Below are positions 44,122-56,600 of a stretch of DNA of 64,000 bases, piece after piece; position 1 is the stretch's first letter, and the number at the start of each line of letters is the position of its first letter. Below the pieces are notes generated by a model, which worked only from the letters and a program-made list of their open reading frames with translations, did no database searches and had not been told where the DNA came from. A program made the translations under genes and the position numbers. The DNA comes from Ostrinia nubilalis (Eukaryota > Arthropoda > Insecta > Lepidoptera > Crambidae), in NCBI RefSeq assembly GCF_963855985.1, contig NC_087093.1, positions 7,633,501-7,697,500 on the forward strand, written 5' to 3'.

Positions 44122-44295
44122 ATAATATAGATGACCCACGCTGAACTGTCCCGCCAAACTCAATGACAGGGGGGCGCTATACCATCGTTCAACTTTATGG
44201 TTTCCAACATGGCAAAAATCGGAACCAGCGATTCGGTATTGACGGTGGCGCCCCGCTGTCAATGTCATCGATAGGACAGTTCAGTATTTTCTATA
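44122..44295. mobile_element. MITE, CTGAACTGTCC termini, copy 2
   Basis: Same family as 21363-21521, with inner arms gacaggggggcgc / gcgccccgctgtc. It lies directly beside the element at 44297-45214. Confidence 0.75.
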
Positions 44296-44296
44296 C

Positions 44297-45214
44297 CTAT
44301 AGCCTGACCAGGAACATAAAAACCCTGGCATAGAGGCGCGTCAATTGCATTTGATAGTGCAACACTGAGTACAGTCGTACCTGTGTTAAATTAATAGGCT
44401 AACTTTATGTATCAGGATTCAGGATTACGGGCTAATTTGATATTTTCATATATAAACGAAAAGATATTATTATAGGTAACCTAGTTTAAATAAATTAAAT
44501 GAAACCATCAATCGAGATAGTAGGATTTATTTTATTATTCATCAATAATCAAATTCAGAACTTGAATATTCAACTGCAATGTCTGCTCATGAACGCTTCA
44601 AACTCGGTACTTCTTTCCCAATTCCATAAAATTCAACACTTAGAAAGTGACAAAAAACTTTAAAATAGGTAGTTGAAACAAACCACAGCTAATTTTCATA
44701 GTGGACTGTACTATACGATAAACATGTCAGTCAATTTGACAACCTTTGTTGGAAACATTATTCAATGAAAATATTGTCCGAACCCTTGGTATTTCTCTTC
44801 GACAAATAATTTAACACATTGTGAACCACTTTTCTTTCACGACTATAAAAAGATTTTAGCAATTTCATTCACAAAATCAATTGCGCACATTTAAAATAAA
44901 GTTTGTTTACACTTTGACAGCAATAGACTGACATGCAAGGTGACATGTCAATGAAGTTTTCAGTTACTGTTGCCATTAAAAGAAATTAGTATAGATGACC
45001 CACGCTGAACTGTCCCACCAAACTCAATGACAGGGGGGCGCTACCATCGTTCAACTATATGGTTTCCAACATGACAAAAATCGGAACCAGCGATCCGGTA
45101 TTGACGGTGGCGCCCCACTGTCAATGTCATCGATAGGACAGTCCAGTATTTTGGAACTATACCATTAGTTTTCCGCAACATGGCGAAGGTTTTTATGTTC
45201 CTGGTCAGGCTATA
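44297..45214. mobile_element. Element with TATAGCCTGACCAGGAACAT termini
   Basis: The left tatagcctgaccaggaacat is inverted at the right end (atgttcctggtcaggctata). The interior is AT-rich without coding motifs and contains copy 3 of the CTGAACTGTCC MITE (44990-45165). Confidence 0.7.
44990..45165. mobile_element. MITE, CTGAACTGTCC termini, copy 3, nested
   Basis: The sequence is very close to copies 1 and 2. It sits inside the 44297-45214 element, so it inserted after it. Confidence 0.75.
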
Positions 45215-45592
45215 GGTACTACGTAGTTATGGTCAATCGCAGGAGTGCAGCAGACGACCGTTTTTAGTTTTTATTTCAATGGTCCTATGGCGTAGGCTTA
45301 GATTAATAACACTGGTCAACAAAAAAAAAAAAATTGTTTGTTTCCTGTGATTTTTTTTCTGTTTCTATCTCAAATTGACGCATATTTTTTAAATATGGCA
45401 ACAGTTTTTCTCTAACAGCTTTTGTTTTTAAGTTATAGCTATCTACCCTCATTTAATATTTTTACTTAGATTTTTGATTTAATTGGACAATAAAATATAT
45501 TTTGTTGGTGTTTTCGATATTGCTTCGTTATGAAGATGTTGTGTGCTTAATCCAGGTGGCTTCTGCTATGTTTGTGGTAAATATAATATTAA

Positions 45593-46487
45593 AAAAAACC
45601 GGCCAAGTGCGAGTCGGACTCGCGCACCGAGGGTTCCGTACAAACCTGCAAGGTTTACAAAGTTCGTTCGATCGAGTCATAACTATGTTTTTTTTTTCAC
45701 GGGTTAAAGGCAATTAGATCTAAGTATTTGATATGAATTTCAACTTGATAGCTCTACGCGTTCATGAGGAAAAAAGTAATAAGTTTATATTTATTAAAAA
45801 ATATATATTTTGTAATGTAACTAAAAATTTAAGGTTTTCGGAATTTTTCCTTTATGTGTGCTATAAAACGTTGCTTCATGCCAAATTTCAAGATTCTAGG
45901 TCGACTGGAAGTACCCTTTAGGTTTTGATTCCCTTGCGAGTACTTGCGAGTTTCAAAATATGCAGCTTAAATTGCTGTTTCTTTTGATTGCGTTGACATA
46001 GAAGTTTGATTTTGTTACAGCTTAAAGGTATTATAGACCTGAGTATTTGGTATGAATTTCAATTTAATACCTCTACGCGTTTATGAGGAAATAGGTAGTA
46101 AGTTTAAAATTATTTAAAAAAAATATATTATGTGATGTAACTAAAAATTTATGGTTTTCGTAATTTTTCCTTTATCTATGCTATAAGACGTTGCTTCTTA
46201 CCAAATTTCAAGATTCTGAGTTCACGGGAAGCACCCTGTAGGTTTTGATTCCCTTGCAAGTGTCGAAAATTTGCGGCATAAACGGCTGTATCTTTTGATT
46301 GCGTTGGCTTAGAAGTTTGATTTTTTCACAGCTTCAAGGGACAGTAGACCTGAGTAATTGATATAAATTTCAGCTTCATACCTCCACGCGTTCTTGAGAA
46401 AAAGGGTCTTGACAGACGGACGGACGGACTACAAAGTGATCCTATAAGGGTTCCGTTTTTTCCTTTTGAGGTACGGAACCCTAAAAA
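45593..46487. repeat. Interspersed repeat with GGGTTCCGTAC / GTACGGAACCC ends
   Basis: It opens ccggccaagtgcgagtcgga, with gggttccgtac close behind, and closes aagggttccgttttttcctt and gtacggaaccc. Two internal blocks, ctacgcgtt(c/t)atgagg with 'ggttttcg(g/t)aatttttcc', are about 320 bp apart. I recognise this as a widespread lepidopteran repeat but cannot give its class. Confidence 0.6.
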
Positions 46488-46565
46488 CATCGAAAACCTC
46501 TATCGGACTGGATGAAAACTGCGTAACATCGATAGTTTAATATAAATATTTGAAATTAAGTAATC

Positions 46566-47345
46566 AAGACCACAAATGGGTCAGTTGTGTTCTGAGAATA
46601 GGTATGCATCTTTTAGGCCAACAAGGGGGCTACACAAAATTCCCGTTCCATGTGTCTCTGGAATAGTCGTAACAAACAATAGCATTGGTTACAAAAAATT
46701 TGACCAGTGCGGCTTCCCGCACACACAACTTTTAGCTCTTCAGCTAAAGTTGATACAAACAATTTTATAAACGTGCCTTTAGTTAGCCAAGACCGTATCA
46801 CCGTACTTCCACCACTTTATATGAAGCTCGGCATCTTGAAACAGTTTGTGAAGAATGTTTTAATTTTCTTTCACGCAATTTTTCAGGTATAAGCACAGAA
46901 AACTTAAAGGCTGGTAATTTTTGATGGGACTCACATTAGGCAACTGGTGAATGATCGTTATTTTAAGAAATCAATGAGTGAAGTCCAGTCCTAAACTTAA
47001 AATGATTTTTTTTGGTTATAAGTAATTTCCTAAGCAAAAAGAGATTGTTGAGAGCATGCTATCCAACTTGCAAGAGCTAGGGTGCAACATGGGCATAAAA
47101 ATACACTTCATGTACTCGCATTAACATCGATTTCCACAAAATGTGGGTGATTTTAGTAGTGAGGAGCAGGATAAAAGTTTTCATTGGAATTTTCTGACAA
47201 TGGAAGAAGGTTATCAGGGGCGTGGTGCTCATATATGAATGGCAGACCATTGCTGGAGTTTGCAACGAAATCATAAAAGATTTGCTAGTGTTCAATAGAA
47301 ATTTTATTAGCACAATGTATAATTTTTCGTATTTCTTTGTCAAAA
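46566..47345 (+). pseudogene. Decayed ORF of a repetitive arthropod protein family
   Basis: Across frameshifts and stops the plus strand reads PPLYMKLGILKQFVKN, then LKAGIFDGTHIRQLVNDRYF, then ELGCNMGIKIHFMYSH, NVGDFSSEEQ and MEEGYQGRG. From memory, the motifs 'MxIKxHFLxSH', 'FPxNxGDxSxEQ' and 'MExRYQG' belong to uncharacterised proteins present in many copies in insects and other arthropods. The copy is dead: each segment ends in a stop or shift. Its position inside a TIR element suggests the protein belongs to a transposon. Confidence 0.6.
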
Positions 47346-47698
47346 TAAAAAAACTCTATATTTTAAAAAGTAGGTAAAGCTGTTGGCTCTCTCCCAGTAT
47401 TTTTTTCATAATCAGGGCAATAGAAATACCCAATAACAGAAAAAAAATTAACAGAAAAAAAACATGTGTTGACCAGTGTAATCTAAGGGCGTAGGTGTAC
47501 AAATGTGCATAAATTAACAACTAATAGGTGAAAATAATGAAGGTCAAAATGTTATTATAATATTTTAATAAGGACAATACATAAGGTTATGAAGGTAATA
47601 TTCTAATTTAAGTAAATTAAAACTAATGTCGAATACATTTATGTGAAAGTATTTGTAAAAGATAAAATTACTATGCTACTTTGTCATTTTTATCCATT

Positions 47699-50600
47699 TC
47701 AATCACTCCCATGATCCTCATCGGGATGACGACTTTGCTTGTCGGTTCCAGCACTACGAGAAGTTGACGTCACCGAAGTCTGAAATAATAACACAAAATA
47801 TTAGGGGTAATCATTGCTTGCTACTTTGGATATTTACAAGCAAAAATTCTTCTATAAATTAAACTAGCTGACCCGCGAACTTTGTTCCGCCTTAATGGCA
47901 ATAAATAAGCAGACTTTTTTTTAATTTCGAACGGGATAAAAAGTATCCTATGTCCTTTTCCTGGCTCTAAACTACCTCCCTGACAATTTTCAGCTAAATC
48001 GGTTCAGCCGTTCTTGAGTTATAAGTGGTGTAACTAACACGACTTTCTTTTATATTATGTTACGGTTAATGTGATAAATTGAAAATTATCAATAATAACC
48101 GGTTATTATGAATAATTACCGACAGTCGCGGTAAAAGTGATAAATTAATCACATTTAACTGTGATTATTTAATAATTCAACCTTAGTACTAACAAATTTC
48201 ATACAAGAGAACAACATCTTGTGTACGTGCTCGTGTACAGCCAAACTTTTGAACGTTTTGATATCATATATTAATATAATTTGGCATAATGAGTTTGGAA
48301 TGTTTCTTGCATAATATTACTTTTCCATGATGCCTATAACATAATGTTTTGATTTAAAGTGAAAAATAGGTTAAGGTGCGGCGGGGGTGGCCCTTGGGCC
48401 ACCCCTAAGCCGCCTATTTAGTTTTATACACACATAAATGACCTCATATTAATCACATTTACCAAATCATGCGGTAATTATTCATAATAACCGGCGATTA
48501 TTCATAATTTTCACATTTATCACTTTGACCGTAACATATACAGGGTGGAAACGTTAAGTGATCTCACTCGATTATTTCTAAACTATACAAGATACCGAAA
48601 AACTGATAACTGATTCTGAAAGTGCTTCACAAGCTCTTTCAAACGGTACCAATATTAGGTTACATAATAAACTGGATCTATCCGAAAATTAAATGTTTTC
48701 AGCCTCCATACTAAATGTATGCCAGTCAAACAAAATTAGAAGTATTAATTTTTTTTATTTAACAATAAACACTTAAAATGAACTCGTAAATTGCATTCTT
48801 ATTTAAAATTATTCATGGAAAACATTGGTTTTAGGCTTTACTTGCTATAATATTATCAAGACATGAGTGCCATGACTGTGGCTGTACTAAATGTATGGAA
48901 GCTGGAAACATTGAATTTTAGGATGGATCCAGTTAATTTTGCAACCTATTATTGGTATCGTTGGACAGAGCTCGTGAAGCACTTTCAGGATCAGTAACCA
49001 GTTTTTGAATATCTTGTATAGTTTTTAATATTATGTGGTTTTACTAAATGTATGGAAGCTGAAAACAATTATTTTTCGGATAGATCCAGTTAATTCTGTA
49101 ACCTATTATTGGTACCGTTGGATAGAGCTCGTGAAGCACTTTCAGGATCAGTAACCAGTTTTTCGATATCTTGTATAGTTTAGAAATAATCGAATGAGAT
49201 CACTTATCGTTTCCACCCTGTATATGGATTAGTTTACCATATCAATGGACATTGCTTTCTTAACTTCCTCTTCTAACTGCTTTGCTTCTTCTGGTTCCAC
49301 AACTTGAGCTCGGAGACAATCGATAGCAATCTTCACAATATGCTCTACTTCGTCAGGTGGTAACTGAACACCGCAATCTAGGAAAAAGCTCTTATCAATA
49401 GAAAGTAAATATTACAATATTAGAATTTAAAAAATATATTTAATTAATTATACCTTTAATGTCTTCCATGACGTTGAAGACATCGATGCGGTCTACAGAT
49501 TCGGCTGTGATGGGGTGATCGTCATCTATGAGAGAGTTTACTAAAGACGTCATCGTCTCTTCAGTTTCTGTAAAATGTTCAAAATATCATCATCACCACA
49601 ATAATTAGGATTCAATCTTAGGAGTTAGTGAAACGTTGCAAAATGAAAATAGAACCTAAATCAGCCAGTTCTGCAGTGTGTAGCAGAGCAGCAAGTGCTG
49701 GCCCAAGACGTTCGTGTAGCGGCTCCTTGGCGTCCGCAACCTCCTTCAGCGCCTCTTCGAGAGACTCCATCACCTGCTTGGACTCATCTGGGACTGCGCC
49801 TTCCATTGTTTCCACCTGATTTTCATTTATGTAAAATTGCCAGTACTTTCTTTCTAAATAGGTAATGAGAACTGACTGTGAAGTTAGACTTACATGTTGA
49901 CGAATGATGCGATCAGCCAGCGCGGCAAGCGCATCGAATGCTCGCGTCTGCTTTTTATATTGACTTGGGTCGCCTCCGTATCGTAATAACCACTTACGTA
50001 CTAGGGTGTCAACTACCTCGTAACGGGATCTTGACCTGAAACATTAATTTATTCATTTTTGTGCGATTCCTGTTACTTAACAGGCAGGAGTGACCAAAAA
50101 AAGGTATTGTTGGTAGGTAATCTTTGTAGGATTCTTACCCAGAGATCACGTCAGGCAACTGAGCGGTGAGTTCTCGCAATAGTTCATCCGCGTCGTCTCG
50201 TGACACGCGCATCGCATCGAGGCAGTCGTAAATCAACTTCATTATGTTCACATCGTACACCATTTTAATTTGAGACCCCAAAGGGGTTCTACAAGAAAGA
50301 ACAGTTTTATTTTATCTAGAGTTGTATAGCTCTTTAAACTTTGTTTTGCGTTAATCAACAGGAAATAAGACTAGTCTCTGAATAAAAAACGTACATTGGG
50401 AAGTATTTCTTCCTAGTTTGCGTCATATTCCGAGGGGCTAAGAACAGATAGATATCAGAGCGATCGGACTCTGGTGGAGAGGCTGTAGGGGGCGGAGTCC
50501 TTTGCGATAGCGGCTTGAGCCGAAGACCATGGATCTCGTCACGTAGAGCCTACAAAACATTATAATTGCTATCAAAGTACGCTCATACGTTATGACGTAA

Positions 50601-53600
50601 TCTTGCCCATAAACTCATCAGAAGAAATAAAAAGTTAGGGAGTTGAAAACCTTTATCTGCTGTACTTGCTGTGCACGAACTATACGTAGACGCACCACGT
50701 CGCGCTGGTACTGTTCTGGTGTATATCCACCAGCCATGTCTGATGGATCCTTGGGTGGCTATTAGGAAAAATGTTATTATAATTTATTAGTAAATACATT
50801 TATTATATTACTAGCTTTCCGCCCGCGGCTTCGCCCGCGTGGAATTTTGTCTGTCACAGAAAAACTTTATCGCGCGCGTCCCTGTTTCAAAAACCGGGAT
50901 AAAAACTATCCTATGTTCTTTCCCGGGACTCAAACTATCTCTATGCCAAATTTCATCAAAATCGGTTGCGAGGTTTAAGCGGGAAAGCGTAACAGACAGA
51001 CAGACAGACAGACAGAGTTACTTTCGCATTTATAATATTAGTTGGGATTTTAAGCAATTTTTTGACAATAATAAAAATATGTGCATTTATTTTACCTTTT
51101 GTGGTAAAACATCCGCTTGCAATGCTGCAGCTACACGCAAACGGTCAGAATACCGTGAAAGAATGCTCAGGTATTTCTTTTCTAGGTCACTGTGACGCTC
51201 CTGAAATAATAACATGAATGTACCGAGACTATTGTGCTTAACGAAAAATAGAAGCAGTTTAGGAATTTGAAGCACTTGCATCGATTTATAATTTCAACAA
51301 ATTAATGTATAAAGCATTTTGGAATGAATATTCAATTTACCCGCCACTGGCGAAGCTGATTCAGTATCTGCGGCAACGTGCCCAAGGTGGCAGAGAACTT
51401 GTGTCGTCTCGCCATCTGCCGAAGCAGCTCATCGAGAGTGCGGTCCACACGGCGAGGCTTGCCTAACTTGCGCGTGAGCACGTCTCGCATTTTAGCGCGA
51501 AGTTCTGCCGCTTCAGCCTCCATGGCGCGAAGGTCGATGTTCATGCGAAACAGGTGGGTCCGGTTTACTCTATAAATAATTATTTTTAATATCTTACCTA
51601 CTAATTGCTAGCAAGAAAATGTTTAGCGTTTGCTTGCTTTGCAGCCAAGTTATAAGATTCTAATGATTTCAGCAAATAAAAGCATGTTACTTCTGTCGCT
51701 GCTTCTGCTGCTTTATCTCGTCCTGTAGTTCAAGCACACGACGTCGCAGCCTCGCTAGCATCGCCTCGGGGAATACCACAGTGTGCGAAAGGCCTTTGGG
51801 CCCGGTGCATCCACGTAGAGCTGATGCCCGTATCTGATCATACCGGAGCACCACAACTTGGTCCACGTCGTTCATGCAACTTTGTTTTTCCATCTAAATT
51901 TTATTGATGTTGTTAGAGAAAATGCAATTTTGAAAAGCGATCGTTACAATTTTTGATAAGTAATACGTCTTTGGGTGCTATCTTACCATGAATTCCCTTA
52001 GATCATTCTTCCTCTTCTCTAACTGCAAAGAAAGCTTGCGCTTTATTTTATTATGGGCTTCAATATCCTTCCTGAGTAGTTCAACCAATCGATCTTGCTC
52101 CATCATTTGTTGTTCATGCCGATGCCTGGATTTAAATAGGTAAGTAATATTATGGCGTACCTAATTATTTCTTATTACTTATTACTGATTCTTTTAAAAA
52201 AAAAATTAGGATGGACAAATAGATTAATTTGAGAATTTAAGAATTATTGGACTCTGATGAACCTTGTGTTCCTGAGGTCGTAGGTCTTGTTATAGATATC
52301 AGGATCGCAACCTTCGGGACAAACGTTGGGATCGAGACGAATAGGGCCTATGTCTCGGCTATCCATGCTGCCTTCGTCTTCTTCCTCACTGGATGATGAG
52401 GATTCTTCAGACTCGGATGATTCTAGAATACAAATTTGTGATATTAGTAAGAATATCTACCCATCAATTAAATCTCTGGCGTTCTAGAGTCTAGAACCTA
52501 GACGTATTAAGGCGCCCTTTACCATCCTCGTCACGATCTCGCGGTGGCCGATACTTCTTCTTGAATATTCTACGCAAGAAGTCAGCAAACTTGTTGTCTT
52601 GGACGAGCTTCTTGAACTGCCTCTGTAGATCTTGACACTCAGCATCGAGACGCTCCTTTTCAGCATGGTGCTCTTCAATACGGTGCTCGCAATCTAGGAT
52701 TTGATCTTGAACACCACGGACCTAGCAAATTTATTAGGTGGAAAGATAGTACTGAGGATATTTGGTTGCAGGGAAAATTTAAATACTGCTCTAAAATACC
52801 TGCATCAGTTTGGCATAAACTCTTTCAGCAAGTCTATCTTCGTGTGCCTCAAAGCGATTTAAAACGTTCATTTCTCTGTGTAGCTGATAAAGGTGTAGTT
52901 CTAACAACTGACTTTTTTCCTAAAATAAATAAATCAATATTTTTATTTTCATTCAATAGATAGGTATTCTTTTCTTCTATAATCTGAGGGTATTCTAAAA
53001 TATGATAACTAGTAACAATACTTACTTGGACACGTATACGTTCTCGTTGCAATTGTCTCAAACGTGAGTCAAACTGTTGCACAGAAACTTCGGCATCAGC
53101 AAGTAGCATGTCTTGTTCATAAAGATGTCTATAGACATTTAAAAGGTAAATAGGTATAAAATTTGAAAGATCTCAATCATTCATTAAACTACTGTAAAAC
53201 GAAACGTAACTGTTACCTACCTTTCAATGCGTCTCTCACGTATTTCAATTTCCATCTCTGTTGATTCTAGGTCTGGTCTTGGTTTCAGGAGTTCCCACGA
53301 AGCGGCAAGTGGTCGTGTTTCTAAGAAATGTTTAAAAAAGTTAACGTTTGAGAGTCATAAATATGTATAATTATTATTAGTTCTACCACAGAATAATAAT
53401 AAGTACTACGTACAGAAGTTTTACTTCGCGAAGGTATTTAAAAAAATGTATGCTCAATGTCATTAACAATATGGTGTAATTTAGCCTGTCTCAAGAGTCA
53501 AGCACCATTTTGTTGACAAACGTCAGTGATCGGCACTGCGCCGAAGCTATAGGGCTGGCTGACTTCGGTAAAATGATGTGACGTGAGGTGCCAAACTGCG

Positions 53601-56600
53601 GAAAATGGCGGAGGAAATATATGATTTAGCATGAATTATCATGAATAATATTAACTACTTATTTACCTCTCAGTGTCTTGAGGCAACTTAAAAAAGTACA
53701 TTCTGTATTTTTATTATTATTTAGTCAGTTAAATACTGCACAGTATTTAGTACACAATTTTCTTTATTTTCTTCGATCATACACAAGAATACGCGTGCGT
53801 GAGTCAATGTTCGCTCGTATGTGAGGCCTTGTCGAATAGTATCCTGTAGGTGGGCCATCGTGCGTGTTTTGTTTTCGATGTAAACTCGCGGAGATGAACA
53901 GAACCCCGATTACGGTAACTTTTAACGTCTACAATCCAGACACGCTTCATCGATTCTGCGATACGATTGGTCAAAACAGCTGACGTACGCTGTTGAACGA
54001 CCAATCGTATCGCAGAATCGAGAAGCGTGTCTGGATTGTAGACGTTAAAAATTACCGTAATCGGGGCTCAGGCCTGGTTCTATTAACTTTTTATTACCTG
54101 TAATTGGCACAAATCTAGTCACTCTTGGCTGTCGTACTCTCGCTTGGGGGTAAAGAGTCTTGCGGTCCGGGGCGATTTGAGATTTTTTTGCTGTTGCTCC
54201 TCTTACAGGAATCACCACTGGCTCAGGCTTAATCTGTAAGATGACGATTGACGATAAAATAATGGCGAAATGTCTTACAATAGTCAAAAAATATGAGAAA
54301 ATTACTAGGAAACCACCTCGAGATGTTTTTCGGGAAATTCCAGTTCTTCATCGATATGTGGTATTTGGGGTGGCGACTTAACCATTTTTGGTGGTATTTC
54401 GCATCTAATTTCACTCAATCGTTCACCAATATGTTTCATTTTCTCTACCAAACTAACTTTATGTTGACGTAACTCCAGTACTTTGGCGTTGAAGGCTCTT
54501 TTGGTGTCATATATCTAGAAAATAATTGATTAAGCATATTCTGGATGATATCGGTCTAAAAATCTAATATTATAAGATGTCCTCATGGTACCTCTTTCCT
54601 AGCAAGACAGACACGCAGTTGCGTGTTGTGGCCAGGTGGTGCAACGTAGTCTGGTTGTGTCTTCAGAAGACGATTACCGATTGTTGCTTCTGCTTCTTTC
54701 AAGGCCTCCGCTGCGCCAGGCGGCATGGCATTAGGGTCAGGCTTGCGGGAGAGATGTTCTTGCCACTAGATTAAGACATAACACACAATGAAGAAGCTCT
54801 TGTATACCTTTTTCAAATTGTTGTCATAGAATTCCTTACAGGAATAGATTATAAGTAGGCTTACCTCAATAAACTGTAAATGATGCCGGTTCAAGCGCTG
54901 GTGGTAGTTTCTCAGTGCTTTTTTCAGGGGGTGTGGAGGTTTTGGAGGGAGGCCCAGTAGAAAAGAGGCAATACGGGGTGGACCATAGGAAGATTTGCGG
55001 GCTGCAGCTCGACGGGTTGTTGACTCCGCTCGTCTGTGTAACGTGACGACAACATAAAATTAACGGGCTTGCTTAATAAAGAAACTTATTTCTTTTATTA
55101 TGAGATACTTAACTATAAGGCATACAGGTAAAAGAGTGTTGCAGACTCATTCTCTCATTTATGTATTTTTTGAGGTTTTGAAAATGAAAAAGTGTAGAAA
55201 GAAGATGCGGTGCGAGTGTGAGTTATCACTAAGCAAGCATCACAGTCATTAATATTTGTCTCACCTTAGTTCTGCTTCTGCCAGTTCCAATAAATTCATA
55301 TCTCTAAGGTCAGCGTGAAATTAGACATGTCTCTATAAAATCTTGTAATAGGTCAAAGGAGAGGTGAAATTGAATCATTCTCCTAGAATTAAATTTACCT
55401 TCCCCTTAATGCAGCTTCCGCCATTTTCTGGTAAACCTCTTCGAGTTGGTTATAGAACGCATTCGAAAGATTCTTTTGTCGTAAAGGTCTAATCATAACT
55501 TCTGGATCCCTGCCAAATGAAAGATTCAATAATAATTTGTACGTTTTTACGCTCACGTAACACTTGGGTATGTTTGTTACCTACCTAATTGCTGTTAATG
55601 TAAACGGGAATACGTCCAACTGAATGATATTTCTTGAGTACATCTTGTGCAAAGCTAAGTCGGAGGCTTCTAGCTGGTGTGCCAGCTTCCTCTTGGTCAA
55701 CGCTTTAGCGTCATCCAGCTCCGCCTCTTGTACAGCTAACGGTCTTGGGTCAAGGGTCACGTCGATTTGCTGAGATACTGGAAGCGTGCGGTTTCTGTGG
55801 GCATGAAAAAAATTGATCTGTTTCTATCACCAATTAATTTAATTGAAGTTGTACTTTTCCAGAATAAATAACACATAATAAGCTATACCAATTTCAGCTA
55901 GAATTCGAGACTATTTTGAAATAACGGGAACTTACGCTTTTATAAGTTTGTTGTACTCAGCTGTAAGTTCGGCAAGGTTGTCACGCACTCGTTTCTTATG
56001 TGCGTTGGCAATCGCCATCATCTTGTCGTACTCCTCCTTTTGTTTCAGTTGTTCGTGAGACATCAGGTCTCCTTCCAAGGTGCTCGGTTCTTTCACTTTC
56101 TCCATTTTCTGATGACATAAAATTTATGACGGCAATGTAGGTATCTAATCATTATGCCAATAATAATTTTATATCACATGATTTACTTACAGGCAATTCA
56201 GGAGGTGCAGGCAGCGAAGGCGCCGGTAATAGAGGCTCATCAAAGTTGATAACATATGAAAATATATTGCCATCAGATCCGCAAGTATAAAAATTCCTAA
56301 AAAAATATGATTTTAATTAGAAATACCAGAAATAGCAATTCTAGGAAATTAGAAGCAATTACTTATGCATTACTTACTTTCCATCGGAGCTAAACTCAAG
56401 GCATGTAATTGCGCCAGTATAGCGGTCATGCATCGGCAGATAGTAGTTATCTATGAAGTCTATACGGGGAGTTGGTTGTTTCTGTAAATTGAAACCGTAT
56501 TATGATCATAGTACATTGTACACAAGTGAAAAAATACATATTTGTACTAGTTTTAAGTGGATCATAATGGTAATGTTTACCTCCTCTTTAGCCAGCCGCC

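Larger units (their letters stand above)
45297..47487 (+). mobile_element. 2.2-kb element with 8-bp TSD GGCGTAGG
   Basis: The termini cttagattaataacactggt and ccagtgtaatctaag are inverted (three extra bases on the left) and continue to tcaaca / tgttga. GGCGTAGG lies at 45289-45296 and 47488-47495. Inside are an interspersed repeat (45593-46487) and a decayed ORF (46566-47345). An 8-bp duplication fits hAT- or P-like transposases, but the terminal sequence is of neither familiar type. Confidence 0.7.
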
